Shown here piece after piece: positions 39,744 through 50,833 of a stretch of 64,000 bases of DNA (position 1 is the stretch's first letter; each line of letters starts with the position of its first letter). The notes beneath the pieces are model-generated. The model made no database searches and was not told the DNA's origin. It saw nothing but the letters and a program-made list of their open reading frames with translations. The DNA is from Kutzneria sp. 744 (GTDB taxonomy: Bacteria > Actinomycetota > Actinomycetes > Mycobacteriales > Pseudonocardiaceae): contig NZ_KK037166.1 of NCBI RefSeq assembly GCF_000568255.1, forward strand, positions 7,312,247 to 7,376,246. The letters run 5' to 3'. The position numbers and the translations under genes are program-made.

Positions 39744-40670
39744 GTGACCGATCACGACACGATCACCGTGCTGGTGCCCGACGAGCACGCGCTCGACGCG
39801 TTGTCCGCGATCGAGGGCGTCCGCCCGGTCCGTTACGACGTCGACGGCGAGCTCCCGGCCGAGGCGGCCGAGGCCGAGGTGCTCATCCCGCCGTTCCTGG
39901 CCGGCAAACGCGCCGTCCCGCTGCTGGACAAGCTGCCCAAGCTGCGGCTGGTGCAGCTGCTCAGCGCCGGGGCCGAGGTGTGGCTCGGCCACACGCCCGA
40001 CGGGGTGGCCCTGTCGACCTGCCGGGGCGCGCACGGCGGCAGCACCGCGGAGTGGGTCGTCGGTGTTCTGTTGTCCTTCTACCGTCACCTCCCGTACTTC
40101 CTCGACGCCCAGCGCGAGGGCCGCTGGGCGTTCCAGGTCACCGACACGTTGCAGGACAAGCGGGTCCTCATCGTCGGCGCGGGCGACCTGGGCACCCAGC
40201 TGGCCCGGCGGCTGGCGCCGTTCGACGTGACGACCACGATCGTCGGCCGCACGGCGCGGGACGGTGTGCACGGCGAGGATGAACTGCCGGCCCTGCTGGG
40301 CGAGCACGACGTGGTGGTGCTGGTGGTGCCGCTCACCTCGGACACGACGGGCATGGTCGACGCGGAGTTCCTGTCCCGCATGGCCGACGGCGCGATCCTG
40401 GTCAACGCCGCCCGGGGCCCGGTGGTTGACACCGACGCCCTCGTGGCGGAGCTGCGGAACGGCAGGCTCCGGGCCGCGCTGGACGTCACCGAACCGGAGC
40501 CGCTGCCGGCCGACCATCCACTGTGGAGCGTCGACGGGCTGCTGCTCACGCCGCACGTGGCCGGCAGCTGCACGGGCCGGGAGAAGCGGGCATACGGCAT
40601 CGCCGCCGCCGAGGTCGCGCGGTTCGTGAACGGAGAGGAACCGCACAACCTCGTGCGCGGCGAGTACTAG
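39744..40670 (+). CDS. D-isomer-specific 2-hydroxyacid dehydrogenase
   Basis: NAD(P)-dependent cytosolic oxidoreductase of 308 residues. The Rossmann core is RVLIVGAGDLGTQLARRL. The catalytic Arg is in LVNAARGPVVDTDAL, Glu in DVTEPEPLP, and His in LLTPHVAGS. The N-terminal substrate domain is divergent. GTG 39744 is six bases after TAGTGT (39732-39737), a leaderless layout. The substrate is unknown. It overlaps the convergent oxidoreductase gene by 4 bases. Confidence 0.9.
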   Translation: MTDHDTITVLVPDEHALDALSAIEGVRPVRYDVDGELPAEAAEAEVLIPPFLAGKRAVPLLDKLPKLRLVQLLSAGAEVWLGHTPDGVALSTCRGAHGGSTAEWVVGVLLSFYRHLPYFLDAQREGRWAFQVTDTLQDKRVLIVGAGDLGTQLARRLAPFDVTTTIVGRTARDGVHGEDELPALLGEHDVVVLVVPLTSDTTGMVDAEFLSRMADGAILVNAARGPVVDTDALVAELRNGRLRAALDVTEPEPLPADHPLWSVDGLLLTPHVAGSCTGREKRAYGIAAAEVARFVNGEEPHNLVRGEY

Positions 40671-41611
40671 GGGATCAGCAGGACCCGGCCGAGGTTGGCG
40701 CGGTCGTCGAGCACCTGGTGCGCCATGGCCACGTCCGACAACGGGAACGCGGCGTGTTGGGCGACCCGGAGCTTGCCGTCGGCGATGAGCCGGGTGGCCC
40801 GGGCGATGTCGGCGCGGGCCTCGTCGGGGCGAGCCTCTCGCAAGGTTGTGATGCCGAAGCCGGTGAGGGAACGTAGGCCGAACAGCGAGCGGGCAGGGAC
40901 CGCGGGGATCTCGCCACTGGCGGCCCCGTAGATGACGGCCCGGCCCAACGGGGCGAGGGTGTCGAGACCACGGGTCAACGAGGAGCCGCCGACGGCATCG
41001 AGGACGACGTCGACGGTGGGCCACTCCGCGTCGGCGGTGATGACGTCGTCGGCGCCGAGGGAACGGACGAAGTCGGCCTTGGCGGGCGAGCCGACGACGC
41101 CGATTGCCTTGGCGCCCAACAACTTCGTGATCTGGACGGCGAGGTGGCCGACACCGCCGGCGGCGGACTGGATCAACACGGTGTCGCCGGCGGTGACCCG
41201 GCCCGCGTGCAGCACGCCGATGGCGACCGGGGCGAGCATGGGCAGCGCGGTGGCCGAGGCGGCGTCGAGGCCGGACGGGACGAGGGCGGCCCAGGCGGCG
41301 TCCACGAGGGCGTAGTCCGCATACGCGTTCTCGGCGACCAGGGCGGCCACCCGGTCGCCGACGGTGAAGCCGGTGACGCCGGGGCCGACGGCGGCGACAC
41401 TGCCGACGACGTCGCCGGTGGGACCGAAGGGCAACGGTCGGACGAAGATCCCGGCGGCGCCGGCGCGGATCTTGGTGTCGGCGAAGTTGACGCCGATGGC
41501 CTCGGCCCGGACCAGCAGCTGTCCGGGGCCGGGCGTGGGCACCTCGGCCTCCTCGACGCGGAGCACCTCGGGACCGCCGTGAGCATGGAAGCGAACGAGT
41601 CGCACGAACAT
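40667..41611 (-). CDS. zinc-type alcohol dehydrogenase / quinone oxidoreductase
   Basis: MDR-family NADPH oxidoreductase of 314 residues. It begins MFVRLVRFHAHGGPEVL, and has AIGVNFADTKIRAG and the nucleotide loop VLIQSAAGGVGHLAVQITK. It lacks catalytic zinc ligands, as quinone reductases do. ATG 41611 follows AAGGGG; the open frame extends to 41656. Divergent from a MarR gene across two inverted repeats, so it is probably the regulated target. Confidence 0.88.
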   Translation of the reverse strand: MFVRLVRFHAHGGPEVLRVEEAEVPTPGPGQLLVRAEAIGVNFADTKIRAGAAGIFVRPLPFGPTGDVVGSVAAVGPGVTGFTVGDRVAALVAENAYADYALVDAAWAALVPSGLDAASATALPMLAPVAIGVLHAGRVTAGDTVLIQSAAGGVGHLAVQITKLLGAKAIGVVGSPAKADFVRSLGADDVITADAEWPTVDVVLDAVGGSSLTRGLDTLAPLGRAVIYGAASGEIPAVPARSLFGLRSLTGFGITTLREARPDEARADIARATRLIADGKLRVAQHAAFPLSDVAMAHQVLDDRANLGRVLLIP

Positions 41612-41620
41612 CCACCCCTT

Positions 41621-41653
41621 ATTGTTGGCGACACCAATGTTGGCCGAACCAAC
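41621..41653. promoter_or_regulatory. MarR-type operators in the divergent region
   Basis: ATTGTTGGCGACACCAAT (41621-41638) is an imperfect palindrome. It is followed immediately by a perfect GTTGG-N5-CCAAC (41639-41653). Both share TTGG/CCAA half-sites, spaced as for a MarR dimer, and lie between the oxidoreductase start (41611, minus) and the MarR start (41680). Autoregulation and control of the oxidoreductase are inferred. Confidence 0.6.
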
Positions 41654-41679
41654 CATAGCCGTGACGGTACGTTGGCGCC

Positions 41680-42105
41680 ATGTCCGAACCGCATCGGCTC
41701 AGCGGCACCGTGCTCTGGCTGTTGGGTCGTGCGGCCCAACGCGGCCACGCGCTGGCGCGGGAACGGCTGGAGGCCGGCGGCATCCGCAAGTGGCACTACG
41801 CGGTGCTGGCGGCGCTCAAGGAGTTCGGCCAGCAGTCGCAGGCCGAGATCGGCCGCCGGCTCCACCTCGACCGCAGCGACATGGTGGCCGTGCTCAACGA
41901 TCTCCAGGCGGACGACTACGTCACCCGCGAGCCGGATCCGGCCGACCGCCGGCGCAACGTGGTCACCATCAGTGACACCGGGGCCGCGGCGCTGGCCCGG
42001 TTCGACCGTCTGATCGCCGAGGCCGACGACCTGCTGCTGGCCGACCTGTCCGAGGCCGAACGGGACCAACTGGTCGCGATGTTGGAGCGGATCGCCCAGG
42101 TCTAG
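41680..42105 (+). CDS. MarR-family transcriptional regulator
   Basis: A 141-residue dimeric winged-helix regulator. QSQAEIGRRLHLDRSDMVAV is the recognition helix region, and REPDPADRRRNVVTISDTG is the conserved wing. It is divergent from a quinone oxidoreductase gene, a common arrangement for electrophile or oxidant sensing. No cysteine sensor is obvious. Confidence 0.9.
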   Translation: MSEPHRLSGTVLWLLGRAAQRGHALARERLEAGGIRKWHYAVLAALKEFGQQSQAEIGRRLHLDRSDMVAVLNDLQADDYVTREPDPADRRRNVVTISDTGAAALARFDRLIAEADDLLLADLSEAERDQLVAMLERIAQV

Positions 42106-42157
42106 CTGCTCTGTTCGGCGGTCCCGGAGCCGGCGTTTCGGCCCTAACCTGCCGGCG

Positions 42158-42736
42158 GTGAGCACCTTCGAAACGGGGTTGCACCACCTCGACGACGACG
42201 AACCGCCCGAGTACGGCAGCACGCTCGCGTACGAGGAGCCGTCACGGCCGGTGGCGGCCTGGCACGGCGGCGCGGACCTGGGGCTGCTCGGCCTGCGGCT
42301 GATACTCGGCGGGCTGGTCGGCGTGCACGGGGCGCAGCGCACGCTCGGCCTGTTCGGCGGCCACGGCCTCGGCGACTTCGCGAAGTCCTTGCAGCAGGCG
42401 GGTTTCCGCTATTCGGACATCCTCGCGCCGGTGCTGGGCTACGCCGAGTTCGGCGGCGCGGTGCTGATCGTGCTCGGCCTGTTCACGCCGCTGGCGGCGG
42501 CGGCCGTGCTGGCGGTGGTGGGCAACACGATCATCCTCCAGTGGAACGGCGGCCTTGCCGACTACGAGCTGGCGGCGGCGCTGGCCGGCGCGGCCTTCGC
42601 GGTGCTGTTCGCCGGCCCGGGTCGGATCTCTCTCGACCGGCGCACGCCCTGGTACCGGCACGCCCTCGCGTACGGCACCTCGCTGTTCTCGCTGGCCGTT
42701 ATCGCGGTTGCCGCACTGCAGCTGCTGCTGAGATAA
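42158..42736 (+). CDS. DoxX-family membrane protein
   Basis: A 192-residue protein with an acidic N-terminal tail of about 40 residues and four transmembrane helices. LGLRLILGGLVGVHGAQRTLG and LAPVLGYAEFGGAVLIVLGL are the DoxX signatures. It corresponds to Rv3005c, which in mycobacteria acts with SodA and a thiol transferase against oxidative stress. That role is not shown here. Confidence 0.87.
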   Translation: MSTFETGLHHLDDDEPPEYGSTLAYEEPSRPVAAWHGGADLGLLGLRLILGGLVGVHGAQRTLGLFGGHGLGDFAKSLQQAGFRYSDILAPVLGYAEFGGAVLIVLGLFTPLAAAAVLAVVGNTIILQWNGGLADYELAAALAGAAFAVLFAGPGRISLDRRTPWYRHALAYGTSLFSLAVIAVAALQLLLR

Positions 42737-42743
42737 CTGACCC

Positions 42744-43292
42744 ATGCTCTCCTTGCCGCTGGCCCCGGACGCCGAACTGACCCCGCTCGAACCCTGGCAG
42801 GCGGACGAGTTCGCCGAGCACATCGACCGGCATCGCGAGCATCTCGCACCGTGGATCCCGCTGGCCAGCACCGTGACCGACACTGCCAGCGCGCGGGAGC
42901 TGCTCCAGCGCTACGCCGACCGCCAGGCCACCGGGGCCGGCCGGCTGCTCGGCATCCGGCTGCGCGGTGAGCTGGTGGGCGCGATCCTGTTCCCGAAGTT
43001 CGACGCGGCCTCCGGCAACTGCGAGCTGGGCGTCTGGCTGGCTCCGCACGCCCAGGGCCACGGCCTGATCACCAGGGCGGCCCAGCTGATGATCGACTGG
43101 GCCTTCGAGGCGCGGGGCATGCACCGCATCGAGTGGATCACCATCACGTCCAACGAGCGCAGCAAGGCGGCGGCCAAGCGCCTGGGCATGACCCTGGACG
43201 GCGTGATGCGCGAGTCCTACCTGTTCGGCGGCCGCCGCCATGACGCCGAGATCTGGTCACTCCTGGTGACCGACCCTCGCCCCTGGAGGTGA
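42744..43292 (+). CDS. GNAT acetyltransferase, RimJ/RimL type
   Basis: A 182-residue cytosolic acetyltransferase. It has SGNCELGVWLAPHAQGHGLITRA in two parts (acetyl-CoA pocket) and HRIEWITITSNERSKAAAKRLG (helix alpha 4), the typical order for N-terminal or small-molecule acetylation. It starts 7 bases after the DoxX gene. Substrate unknown. A perfect palindrome follows. Confidence 0.88.
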   Translation: MLSLPLAPDAELTPLEPWQADEFAEHIDRHREHLAPWIPLASTVTDTASARELLQRYADRQATGAGRLLGIRLRGELVGAILFPKFDAASGNCELGVWLAPHAQGHGLITRAAQLMIDWAFEARGMHRIEWITITSNERSKAAAKRLGMTLDGVMRESYLFGGRRHDAEIWSLLVTDPRPWR

Positions 43293-43298
43293 CCCCCG

Positions 43299-43355
43299 AT
43301 GCAGGGAAGGACGCCTTACCCTCGTTGAACGAGGGTAAGGCGTCCTTCCCTGCAT
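43299..43355. terminator. 57-bp perfect palindrome between convergent genes
   Basis: Arms of 28 bases are perfectly complementary around a single G at 43327. The centre reads CTCGTTGAACGAG, so the GTTGAAC tip is the same as in the family 2 repeats, while the arm (GGAAGGACGCCTTACC) keeps the AAGG...CCTTAC layout with other bases. It lies 6 bases from the GNAT stop and 9 from the ilvD stop, and should terminate both genes. Confidence 0.78.
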
Positions 43356-43364
43356 AAAGGGTGG

Positions 43365-45209
43365 TTACAGGGAGGGGTCGCGGACGGCGCCGGTGGCGGC
43401 GGAGGTGGTGAGCTTGGCGTAGGCGCGCAGGGCCAGGGTGACCTGGCGCTGGCGGTCGCGCGGCTGCCACGGCCGTTCGCTGGAGTCCATCTTGGCCCGG
43501 CGCTCGGCCAGCACCGCCTCGTCGACCAGCAGCTCCAGCTTGCGCTGGTGCACGTCGATGAGGATCTGGTCGCCGTTCTCGACGAGCCCGATGACGCCGC
43601 CGTGCGCGGCCTCCGGCGAGACGTGCCCGACGGAGATGCCCGAGGAGCCGCCGGAGAAGCGGCCGTCGGTGATCAGCGCGCACTTCTTGCCGAGGCCGGA
43701 GCCCTTGAGGAAGGCGGTCGGGTGCAGCATCTCCTGCATGCCGGGACCGCCGGCCGGGCCCTCGTAGCGGACGACGATGACCTCGCCCGGCTGGACCTCC
43801 TTGTTGAGGATGACCGAGACGGCCTCCTCCTGGCTCTCCACGACCCGGGCCGGGCCCTGGAAGCGCCACAGCTCTTCCTCGATGCCGGCCGACTTGATCA
43901 CGGCGCCGTCCACGGACAGGTTGCCGCGCAGCACCGCGAGGCCACCGTCCTTCGTGTACGCGTGCGCGACGTCGCGGATGCAGCCGCCGGCGGCATCGGT
44001 GTCCAGCGACGACCACCGCGCGTCGGTGGAGAACGCCTGCGTGGTGCGAACACCGCCCGGCGCCGCGTGGAAGAGCTCGACGGCCTCTTCCGACGGTGAC
44101 GAGGCGCGAATGTCCCAGGTGGACAGCCACTCCGACAGCGAGGGGCTGTGCACCGAGTACACGTCCTCGTTGAGCAGGCCGCCCCGCCAGAGTTCGCCCA
44201 GCAGCGCGGGAATGCCGCCGGCCCGGTGCACGTCCTCCATGTGGTAGTCGGAGTTCGGAGCCACCTTGGACAGGCAGGGCACGCGGCGGCCGATCGCGTC
44301 GATGTCGGCCAGCGTGAAGTCGATCTCGCCCTCGTTGGCGGCGGCGAGAATGTGCAGCACCGTGTTGGTGGAGCCGCCCATGGCCATGTCCAGCGCCATC
44401 GCGTTCTCGAACGCCTTGCGGTTGGCGATGGAGCGCGGCAGCGCGGACTCGTCGTCCTCGCCGTACCAGCGGCGGCAGAGCTCGACGACGGTGGTGCCGG
44501 CCCGCTCGAACAGCGAGCGCCGGGCCGCGTGGGTGGCCAGCGTGGAGCCGTTGCCGGGCAGCGAGAGGCCCAGGGCCTCGGTGAGGCAGTTCATCGAGTT
44601 GGCGGTGAACATGCCCGAGCACGAGCCGCAGGTCGGGCAGGCCGAGCGCTCCACGGCCGCCAATCCGTCGTCGTCGACGTCGGAACTGGCCGAGGCCGAG
44701 ATGGCGGTGATCAGGTCGGTCGGGGCCTGCGCGACGCCGCCGACGACAACGGCCTTGCCGGCCTCCATCGGCCCGCCCGAGACGAAGACCACGGGGATGT
44801 TCAGCCGCAGCGCGGCGTTGAGCATGCCGGGCGTGATCTTGTCGCAGTTGGAGATGCACACCAGCGCGTCGGCCTGGTGGGCGTTGACCATGTACTCGAC
44901 CGAGTCGGCGATGATCTCGCGGGAGGGCAGCGAGTACAGCATGCCGCTGTGACCCATCGCGATGCCGTCGTCGACGGCGATGGTGTGGAACTCGCGGGGC
45001 ACGCCGCCGGCGGCGCGCACGCCCTCGGCCACGATGTCGCCGAGGTCGCGAAGGTGCACGTGACCCGGCACGAACTGGGTGTAGGAGTTGGCGATCGCCA
45101 CGATCGGCTTGCCGAAATCGCTGTCGGTCATGCCGGTGGCCCGCCACAGCGCGCGGGCGCCCGCGGCGTTGCGTCCGTGGGTCGTGGTGCGGGAGCGCAG
45201 CTGGGGCAC
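43365..45209 (-). CDS. ilvD: dihydroxy-acid dehydratase IlvD
   Basis: Fourth enzyme of valine/isoleucine synthesis; dehydrates dihydroxy-isovalerate and -methylvalerate in the cytosol. The 614 residues hold the Fe-S cysteines in [10 protein letters not shown] and [18 protein letters not shown], and the C-terminal [19 protein letters not shown] 45209 follows GGAGGA. It is transcribed away from the ilvBNC operon, and no attenuator was seen upstream. Confidence 0.95.
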   Translation of the reverse strand: MPQLRSRTTTHGRNAAGARALWRATGMTDSDFGKPIVAIANSYTQFVPGHVHLRDLGDIVAEGVRAAGGVPREFHTIAVDDGIAMGHSGMLYSLPSREIIADSVEYMVNAHQADALVCISNCDKITPGMLNAALRLNIPVVFVSGGPMEAGKAVVVGGVAQAPTDLITAISASASSDVDDDGLAAVERSACPTCGSCSGMFTANSMNCLTEALGLSLPGNGSTLATHAARRSLFERAGTTVVELCRRWYGEDDESALPRSIANRKAFENAMALDMAMGGSTNTVLHILAAANEGEIDFTLADIDAIGRRVPCLSKVAPNSDYHMEDVHRAGGIPALLGELWRGGLLNEDVYSVHSPSLSEWLSTWDIRASSPSEEAVELFHAAPGGVRTTQAFSTDARWSSLDTDAAGGCIRDVAHAYTKDGGLAVLRGNLSVDGAVIKSAGIEEELWRFQGPARVVESQEEAVSVILNKEVQPGEVIVVRYEGPAGGPGMQEMLHPTAFLKGSGLGKKCALITDGRFSGGSSGISVGHVSPEAAHGGVIGLVENGDQILIDVHQRKLELLVDEAVLAERRAKMDSSERPWQPRDRQRQVTLALRAYAKLTTSAATGAVRDPSL

Positions 45210-45278
45210 TGCTCCTCCAAAAACTGATTGGCCTTGCGGAAAAGTTGACGTGGACCGGGTCGCGGCTCGCAGACCAGG

Positions 45279-45692
45279 TTACTCCGCGTCCTCGGCGGCG
45301 GCGTTGGGATCGGACAGCCGCCCGCCGGACAGCGCCGCCAGCATCGACAGGTGCCGGGTGCGCACGCCGGGCAGCGGCGCCTGTTCGTCCTTGTCGAGCA
45401 CGGCGTTGACCCAGCCGCGGCGGGGCAGCCGCAGCGAGCGGATGTCGGCCCAGTTCAGCGTGCGCGCGCCGAACAGGCTGCGGGTGCGCAGCTGCTCGGA
45501 GTCGACCACCGTACGCGTGCGCAGGATCCACACCGCGAACACGATCGGGATGAGGTAGAGCAGCGAGAACACCGGTCCGGCGGTGGCCACCACCGGCGTC
45601 TCGCAGATGGCGAGCAGGCCCAGCGGAAGCAGGCCGGTCGTCGGCACGCGAAAGATCACTCGTTGGACGGACGGAGGAGCGGACTCAGTCAC
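45279..45692 (-). CDS. PH-domain membrane protein (Cfp6-like)
   Basis: A 137-residue protein with two hydrophobic segments (LLPLGLLAICETPVVATAG and FSLLYLIPIVFAVWIL), then a bacterial PH-like domain (TRSLFGARTLNWADIRSLRL). The same gene (Rv3004, cfp6) adjoins ilvB in mycobacteria. GTG 45692 gives the family length; the open frame continues far upstream without support. Function unknown. Confidence 0.82.
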   Translation of the reverse strand: MTESAPPSVQRVIFRVPTTGLLPLGLLAICETPVVATAGPVFSLLYLIPIVFAVWILRTRTVVDSEQLRTRSLFGARTLNWADIRSLRLPRRGWVNAVLDKDEQAPLPGVRTRHLSMLAALSGGRLSDPNAAAEDAE

Positions 45693-45751
45693 GCTGCGAT
45701 CCTCGCACCTGGGCTTTTCGTTCCACCATCCGGGAGCGTTTTCCCGCAGAG

Positions 45752-45908
45752 TTGACGCCTCGGGCCGGCCGGCAGTACCGTCCCGAGCATGCTGCGTAAC
45801 ACCGGCCTCGTACTTCCGAGGCGCGCCGACGCCTAGGGACCATGAGTCCGCGTCGGCGCGCGACCCTCGTTCGACCACGTCTTCTCCAGTGGTTGGCGGG
45901 GGTTTTTT
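45752..45908 (+). promoter_or_regulatory. ilvB promoter and leader-peptide attenuator
   Basis: TTGACG (45752-45757), an 18-base spacer and TACCGT (45776-45781) stand 7 bases before a leader ATG, so the leader mRNA may itself be leaderless. The leader's last codons lie in a 12-bp hairpin, GCGCGCCGACGC (45821-45832) with 45850-45861. A second hairpin (ACCCTCG 45863-45869 with CGGGGGT 45897-45903, plus an inner stem) runs into TTTTTT: an intrinsic terminator. This is the classical attenuator order. Confidence 0.8.
45789..45836 (+). CDS. ilvB operon leader peptide
   Basis: A 15-residue leader, MLRNTGLVLPRRADA. The Leu-Val-Leu run at 7-9 is the likely sensing site: shortage of charged Leu or Val tRNA would stall the ribosome just before the hairpin and prevent terminator formation. 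Actinobacterial ilvB leaders known from Streptomyces and Corynebacterium have a similar branched-chain run followed by basic residues and a stop inside the hairpin. Confidence 0.75.
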   Translation: MLRNTGLVLPRRADA

Positions 45909-45963
45909 CATGCTTGTTGCACCATGAAACTTCCGCAGGACCACCGACCCCGAGGCAGCCCCG

Positions 45964-47802
45964 ATGACCAGCGCACCCTCGCGACAAGCCCCGGTCCCCG
46001 GCGCGACACCGCCGCGCCCCGGCCCGCCCCCGAAACCCGCGCCGCCCGGCGGCGCCCCGGTCCGCGTGACCGGCTCCGCCTCGCTCGTGCGCTCGCTCGA
46101 GGCCGTCGGCTGCGAGGTCGTGTTCGGCATTCCCGGCGGCACGATCATGCCGGCCTATGACGCGCTGCTCGACTCGACCACGCTGCGCCACGTGCTCGTC
46201 CGCCACGAGCAGGGCGCCGGCCACGCCGCCACCGGATACGCCCAGGCCACCGGCAAGGTCGGTGTGTGCATGGCCACGTCCGGCCCGGGCGCGACCAACC
46301 TGGTCACCCCGTTGGCCGACGCGTACATGGACTCCGTGCCGGTCGTGGCCATCACCGGCCAGCAGAGCCGGGCCCTCATCGGCACCGACGCGTTCCAGGA
46401 AGCCGACATCTGCGGCATCACCATGCCGATCACCAAGCACAACGTGCTCGTGACCGACCCGGCGGAGATCCCGCGGGCGATCGCCGAGGCGTTCCACATC
46501 GCCAGCACCGGCCGACCCGGCCCGGTCCTGGTCGACATCCCCAAGGACGTCCTGCAGGAGACCACCTCCTTCTCCTGGCCGCCGGAGCTGCGCCTGCCGG
46601 GCTACCGCCCGACCACGCGCCCGCACGGCAAGCAGGTCCGCGAGGCCGCCAAGCTGATCACCGCCGCGCACCGGCCGGTGCTCTACGTCGGCGGCGGCAT
46701 CATCAAGTCCGGCGCCACCGCCGAGCTGCTGGAGCTGGCCGAGCTGACCGGCATTCCCGTGGTCACCACGCTGATGGCCCGCGGCGCGTTCCCCGACTCG
46801 CACCCGCAGCACCTGGGCATGCCCGGCATGCACGGCACCGTCGCGGCGGTCGCCGCCATGCAGAAGTCCGACCTGCTGATCGCGCTGGGCACGCGGTTCG
46901 ACGACCGCGTCACCGGCCAGCTCAGCTCGTTCGCGCCGGACGCCCAGGTCGTGCACGCCGACATCGACCCGGCGGAGATCTCCAAGAACCGCCGCGCGGA
47001 CGTGCCGATCGTGGGCGACTGCAAGGAGATCCTCGGCGACCTGATCGCCGCCGTGAAGTCCGAGCGGGAGCACACCGAGACCGCCGACATCGCGCGATGG
47101 GTGACCGAGACCTCGGGCTGGCGGGAGAGCTACCCGCTCGGCTACGACTGGCCGTCGGACGGCGCGCTGGCGCCGCAGTACGTCATCGAGCGCATCGGGC
47201 AGATCACCGGCCCGGAGGCCATCTACACCGCGGGCGTCGGCCAGCACCAGATGTGGGCCGCCCAGTTCATCAAGTACGAACGGCCCAGCAGCTGGATCAA
47301 CTCCGGCGGCCTCGGCACGATGGGCTTCGCCGTGCCGGCCGCGATGGGGGCGAAGTTCGGCTCCCCGGACAAGGTCGTGTGGGCCATCGACGGCGACGGC
47401 TGCTTCCAGATGACCAACCAGGAGCTGGCCACCTGCGCCATCGAGGGCGCGCCGATCAAGGTCGCCGTCATCAACAACGGCAACCTGGGCATGGTCCGGC
47501 AGTGGCAGAACCTGTTCTACGCCGAGCGGTACTCGCACACCGACCTGGGCACCCACAAGCACCGCATCCCGGACTTCAAGATGCTCGCCGAGGCGCTGGG
47601 CTGCGCCGGCCTCCGGTGTGAGAGCAAGGAGGACGTGGACGCCACGATCCAGCAGGCGATGGAGATCAACGACCGTCCGGTCGTGATCGACTTCGTGGTC
47701 GGCAAGGACGCGCAGGTGTGGCCGATGGTGGCCGCCGGCACCGGCAACGACCAGATCATGGCCGCCCGCGGCATCCGCCCGTTGTTCGACGAGGACGTGT
47801 GA
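45964..47802 (+). CDS. ilvB: acetolactate synthase large subunit
   Basis: TPP enzyme making acetolactate and acetohydroxybutyrate, the first common step of branched-chain synthesis. The 612 residues have a Pro-rich N-terminal extension of about 35 residues, then [19 protein letters not shown], the TPP glutamate in [10 protein letters not shown], an FAD-like middle domain, and the TPP/Mg motif [19 protein letters not shown]. Attenuator upstream; the ilvN gene follows through a coupled micro-ORF. Confidence 0.96.
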   Translation: MTSAPSRQAPVPGATPPRPGPPPKPAPPGGAPVRVTGSASLVRSLEAVGCEVVFGIPGGTIMPAYDALLDSTTLRHVLVRHEQGAGHAATGYAQATGKVGVCMATSGPGATNLVTPLADAYMDSVPVVAITGQQSRALIGTDAFQEADICGITMPITKHNVLVTDPAEIPRAIAEAFHIASTGRPGPVLVDIPKDVLQETTSFSWPPELRLPGYRPTTRPHGKQVREAAKLITAAHRPVLYVGGGIIKSGATAELLELAELTGIPVVTTLMARGAFPDSHPQHLGMPGMHGTVAAVAAMQKSDLLIALGTRFDDRVTGQLSSFAPDAQVVHADIDPAEISKNRRADVPIVGDCKEILGDLIAAVKSEREHTETADIARWVTETSGWRESYPLGYDWPSDGALAPQYVIERIGQITGPEAIYTAGVGQHQMWAAQFIKYERPSSWINSGGLGTMGFAVPAAMGAKFGSPDKVVWAIDGDGCFQMTNQELATCAIEGAPIKVAVINNGNLGMVRQWQNLFYAERYSHTDLGTHKHRIPDFKMLAEALGCAGLRCESKEDVDATIQQAMEINDRPVVIDFVVGKDAQVWPMVAAGTGNDQIMAARGIRPLFDEDV

Positions 47803-47878
47803 TGAGCGAGCTTGCGAGCGAATCATTCAGTACAGCGACCAGCGTCAGCGCCGCGCCGAGCGCTAGCGAGGTGCGGTG

Positions 47879-47879
<1 letters not shown>
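47802..47879 (+). CDS. translationally coupled micro-ORF, copy 2
   Basis: A 25-codon frame linking ilvB to ilvN. Its ATG begins 1 base after the ilvB TGA starts (TGATG), and its TGA overlaps the GTG/ATG start cluster of ilvN. The peptide starts MSELASESF and ends PSASEVR. It is nearly identical at both ends to the linker at 900-980, between unrelated genes. This supports an insertable linker cassette rather than ancestry from the operon. Confidence 0.5.
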
Positions 47880-49434
<1,555 letters not shown>

Positions 49435-49451
49435 TCTTTTTCTGGTTGCCG

Positions 49452-49488
49452 GAAACGGCCGTGGGGCAGCACGCCCCACGGCCGTTTC
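49452..49488. terminator. ilvC terminator
   Basis: A perfect 15-bp stem (GAAACGGCCGTGGGG with its complement) and a 7-base loop begin 17 bases after the ilvC stop and lie 3 bases before the stop of the convergent hydrolase gene. It is suited to both directions. Confidence 0.82.
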
Positions 49489-49491
49489 GTC

Positions 49492-50805
49492 TTATCGGCA
49501 GGGATCGGGGCGCACGATCGGGGCCAGCTGGCCGTTGATCGCGCCGCCGCTGTCGGTCAGCGAGTAGTAGTCGCCCTGGCCGGCCAGGTCCGGGTTCACC
49601 TGGTCGGTGTCGTAGGTCCACAGCAGCCAGCCCTGCGCGCCCCGGTCGATGTGACAGGTCTGGATCTGCCGGTCGCGCAGGTCCAAGGCGGCCGAGGTGA
49701 TGTCGTTGCCGTACACGTCCTTGCGCGCGCCCAGCTCGCCGACGAGATACGGCTTGGCCATCGGCTCCACGCCGGGCCGGCCCAGGTCGGAGCTGGCCAG
49801 GTCGCCCGCCGGCGTGTAGCCGGCGCCCCAGGGATAGGTGTGCATGTCGATGAAATCGATGGCACTCCAGTGCGCGATGGCCACCGGGTTGCCCGGTGAC
49901 AGGGGTCGCGTGTTCGGATCGGCCATCAGGCCGTCGAATCCCGTCCGCCCGACCGCATTGTTGGTGAACATGCCGATCGACACCAGGGCGTCCGGGTCGG
50001 CCGCGTGCACGCCCTGGACCGCCTGGTTGACGTACCAGACCAGGCTGGCGTCGGCGGCCTGCTGCCGGTCCGCCGGCGCCGACATGTCGTAGGTGATCCC
50101 GTCCACGCCGACCACCGTGCCGGACATGGTCGCGAACGGCGCCTGATCGGTCTGCCAGAACACCTCGTTGTCGATCTCGTACGACAGGATGTCGGTCCGG
50201 TTCACGCCGAGCTCGTCCTCCAACGCGGCGGCGATGTTCGTCAGGTACGCCTTCTTGGCCGCGATCATGCCGCGATCCAGGTACCACGAGTTGGTGCCGC
50301 CGACGTTCGGATTGCGCGTCCCGCCGGCGATGTCCGCGTAGTGCCGGTTCATCGGCGCGTACTCGAACGTGGGCAGCACGTAGACATGGTCGGCGGCGGC
50401 CGCGTCGATGAAGGCCGCCAGATTGTCCACATAGGCCTTGTTGAGCCACGGGGCGTCCGGCGACGGATCGGTGTCCAGCCCGTGGTCGAAGTTCCACGTG
50501 CCGGCGTCGACGAACACCCGAACCGTGTTGTAGCCGTCGTGGCTCAACTGGTTCAGCATGCGCTGGGCGTCGGTCGGCGAGTACCGCCCGGGTTCGAAGG
50601 TGGAGTGGAAGACGCCGTGGCCGTCATCGGCCAGGCGGATGTAGTTCGCGCCCCTGGGCGTGAACGTCGCGTTCGTCGTGGTGTCGTACAGGCGCGTGCC
50701 GTCGGACCGGATCCGGCTGGGACCGGCGTCGGCGGCGTGCGCGGGAGCGAGGCCCGTCAGGGTGCCGACCAGGAGCAGACCGGCTACCACCGCTGTTCGC
50801 AGCAT
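49492..50805 (-). CDS. secreted GH5-like glycoside hydrolase
   Basis: Extracellular clan-A hydrolase of 437 residues. The signal peptide is cut near AHAADA. The barrel carries FTPRGANYIRLADDGHGVFH and NTVRVFVDAG. The acid/base glutamate is probably in ILSYEIDNEVFW, and the nucleophile in YLVGELGAR. DMHTYPWGAGY holds a conserved His/Tyr. A beta-mannanase or endoglucanase activity is plausible, but the subfamily is not clear. Inserted between ilvC and serA, unlike in mycobacteria. Confidence 0.8.
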   Translation of the reverse strand: MLRTAVVAGLLLVGTLTGLAPAHAADAGPSRIRSDGTRLYDTTTNATFTPRGANYIRLADDGHGVFHSTFEPGRYSPTDAQRMLNQLSHDGYNTVRVFVDAGTWNFDHGLDTDPSPDAPWLNKAYVDNLAAFIDAAAADHVYVLPTFEYAPMNRHYADIAGGTRNPNVGGTNSWYLDRGMIAAKKAYLTNIAAALEDELGVNRTDILSYEIDNEVFWQTDQAPFATMSGTVVGVDGITYDMSAPADRQQAADASLVWYVNQAVQGVHAADPDALVSIGMFTNNAVGRTGFDGLMADPNTRPLSPGNPVAIAHWSAIDFIDMHTYPWGAGYTPAGDLASSDLGRPGVEPMAKPYLVGELGARKDVYGNDITSAALDLRDRQIQTCHIDRGAQGWLLWTYDTDQVNPDLAGQGDYYSLTDSGGAINGQLAPIVRPDPCR

Positions 50806-50833
50806 GGGAGCAGTGTGCCGTTACCCTGCCCGT

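Noticed and set aside
45685-47826. Long minus-strand open frame antisense to ilvB
   Set aside because: Composition is rich in Arg, Val, His and Gly as in antisense frames of high-GC genes; no motif is seen and ilvB lies on the other strand.
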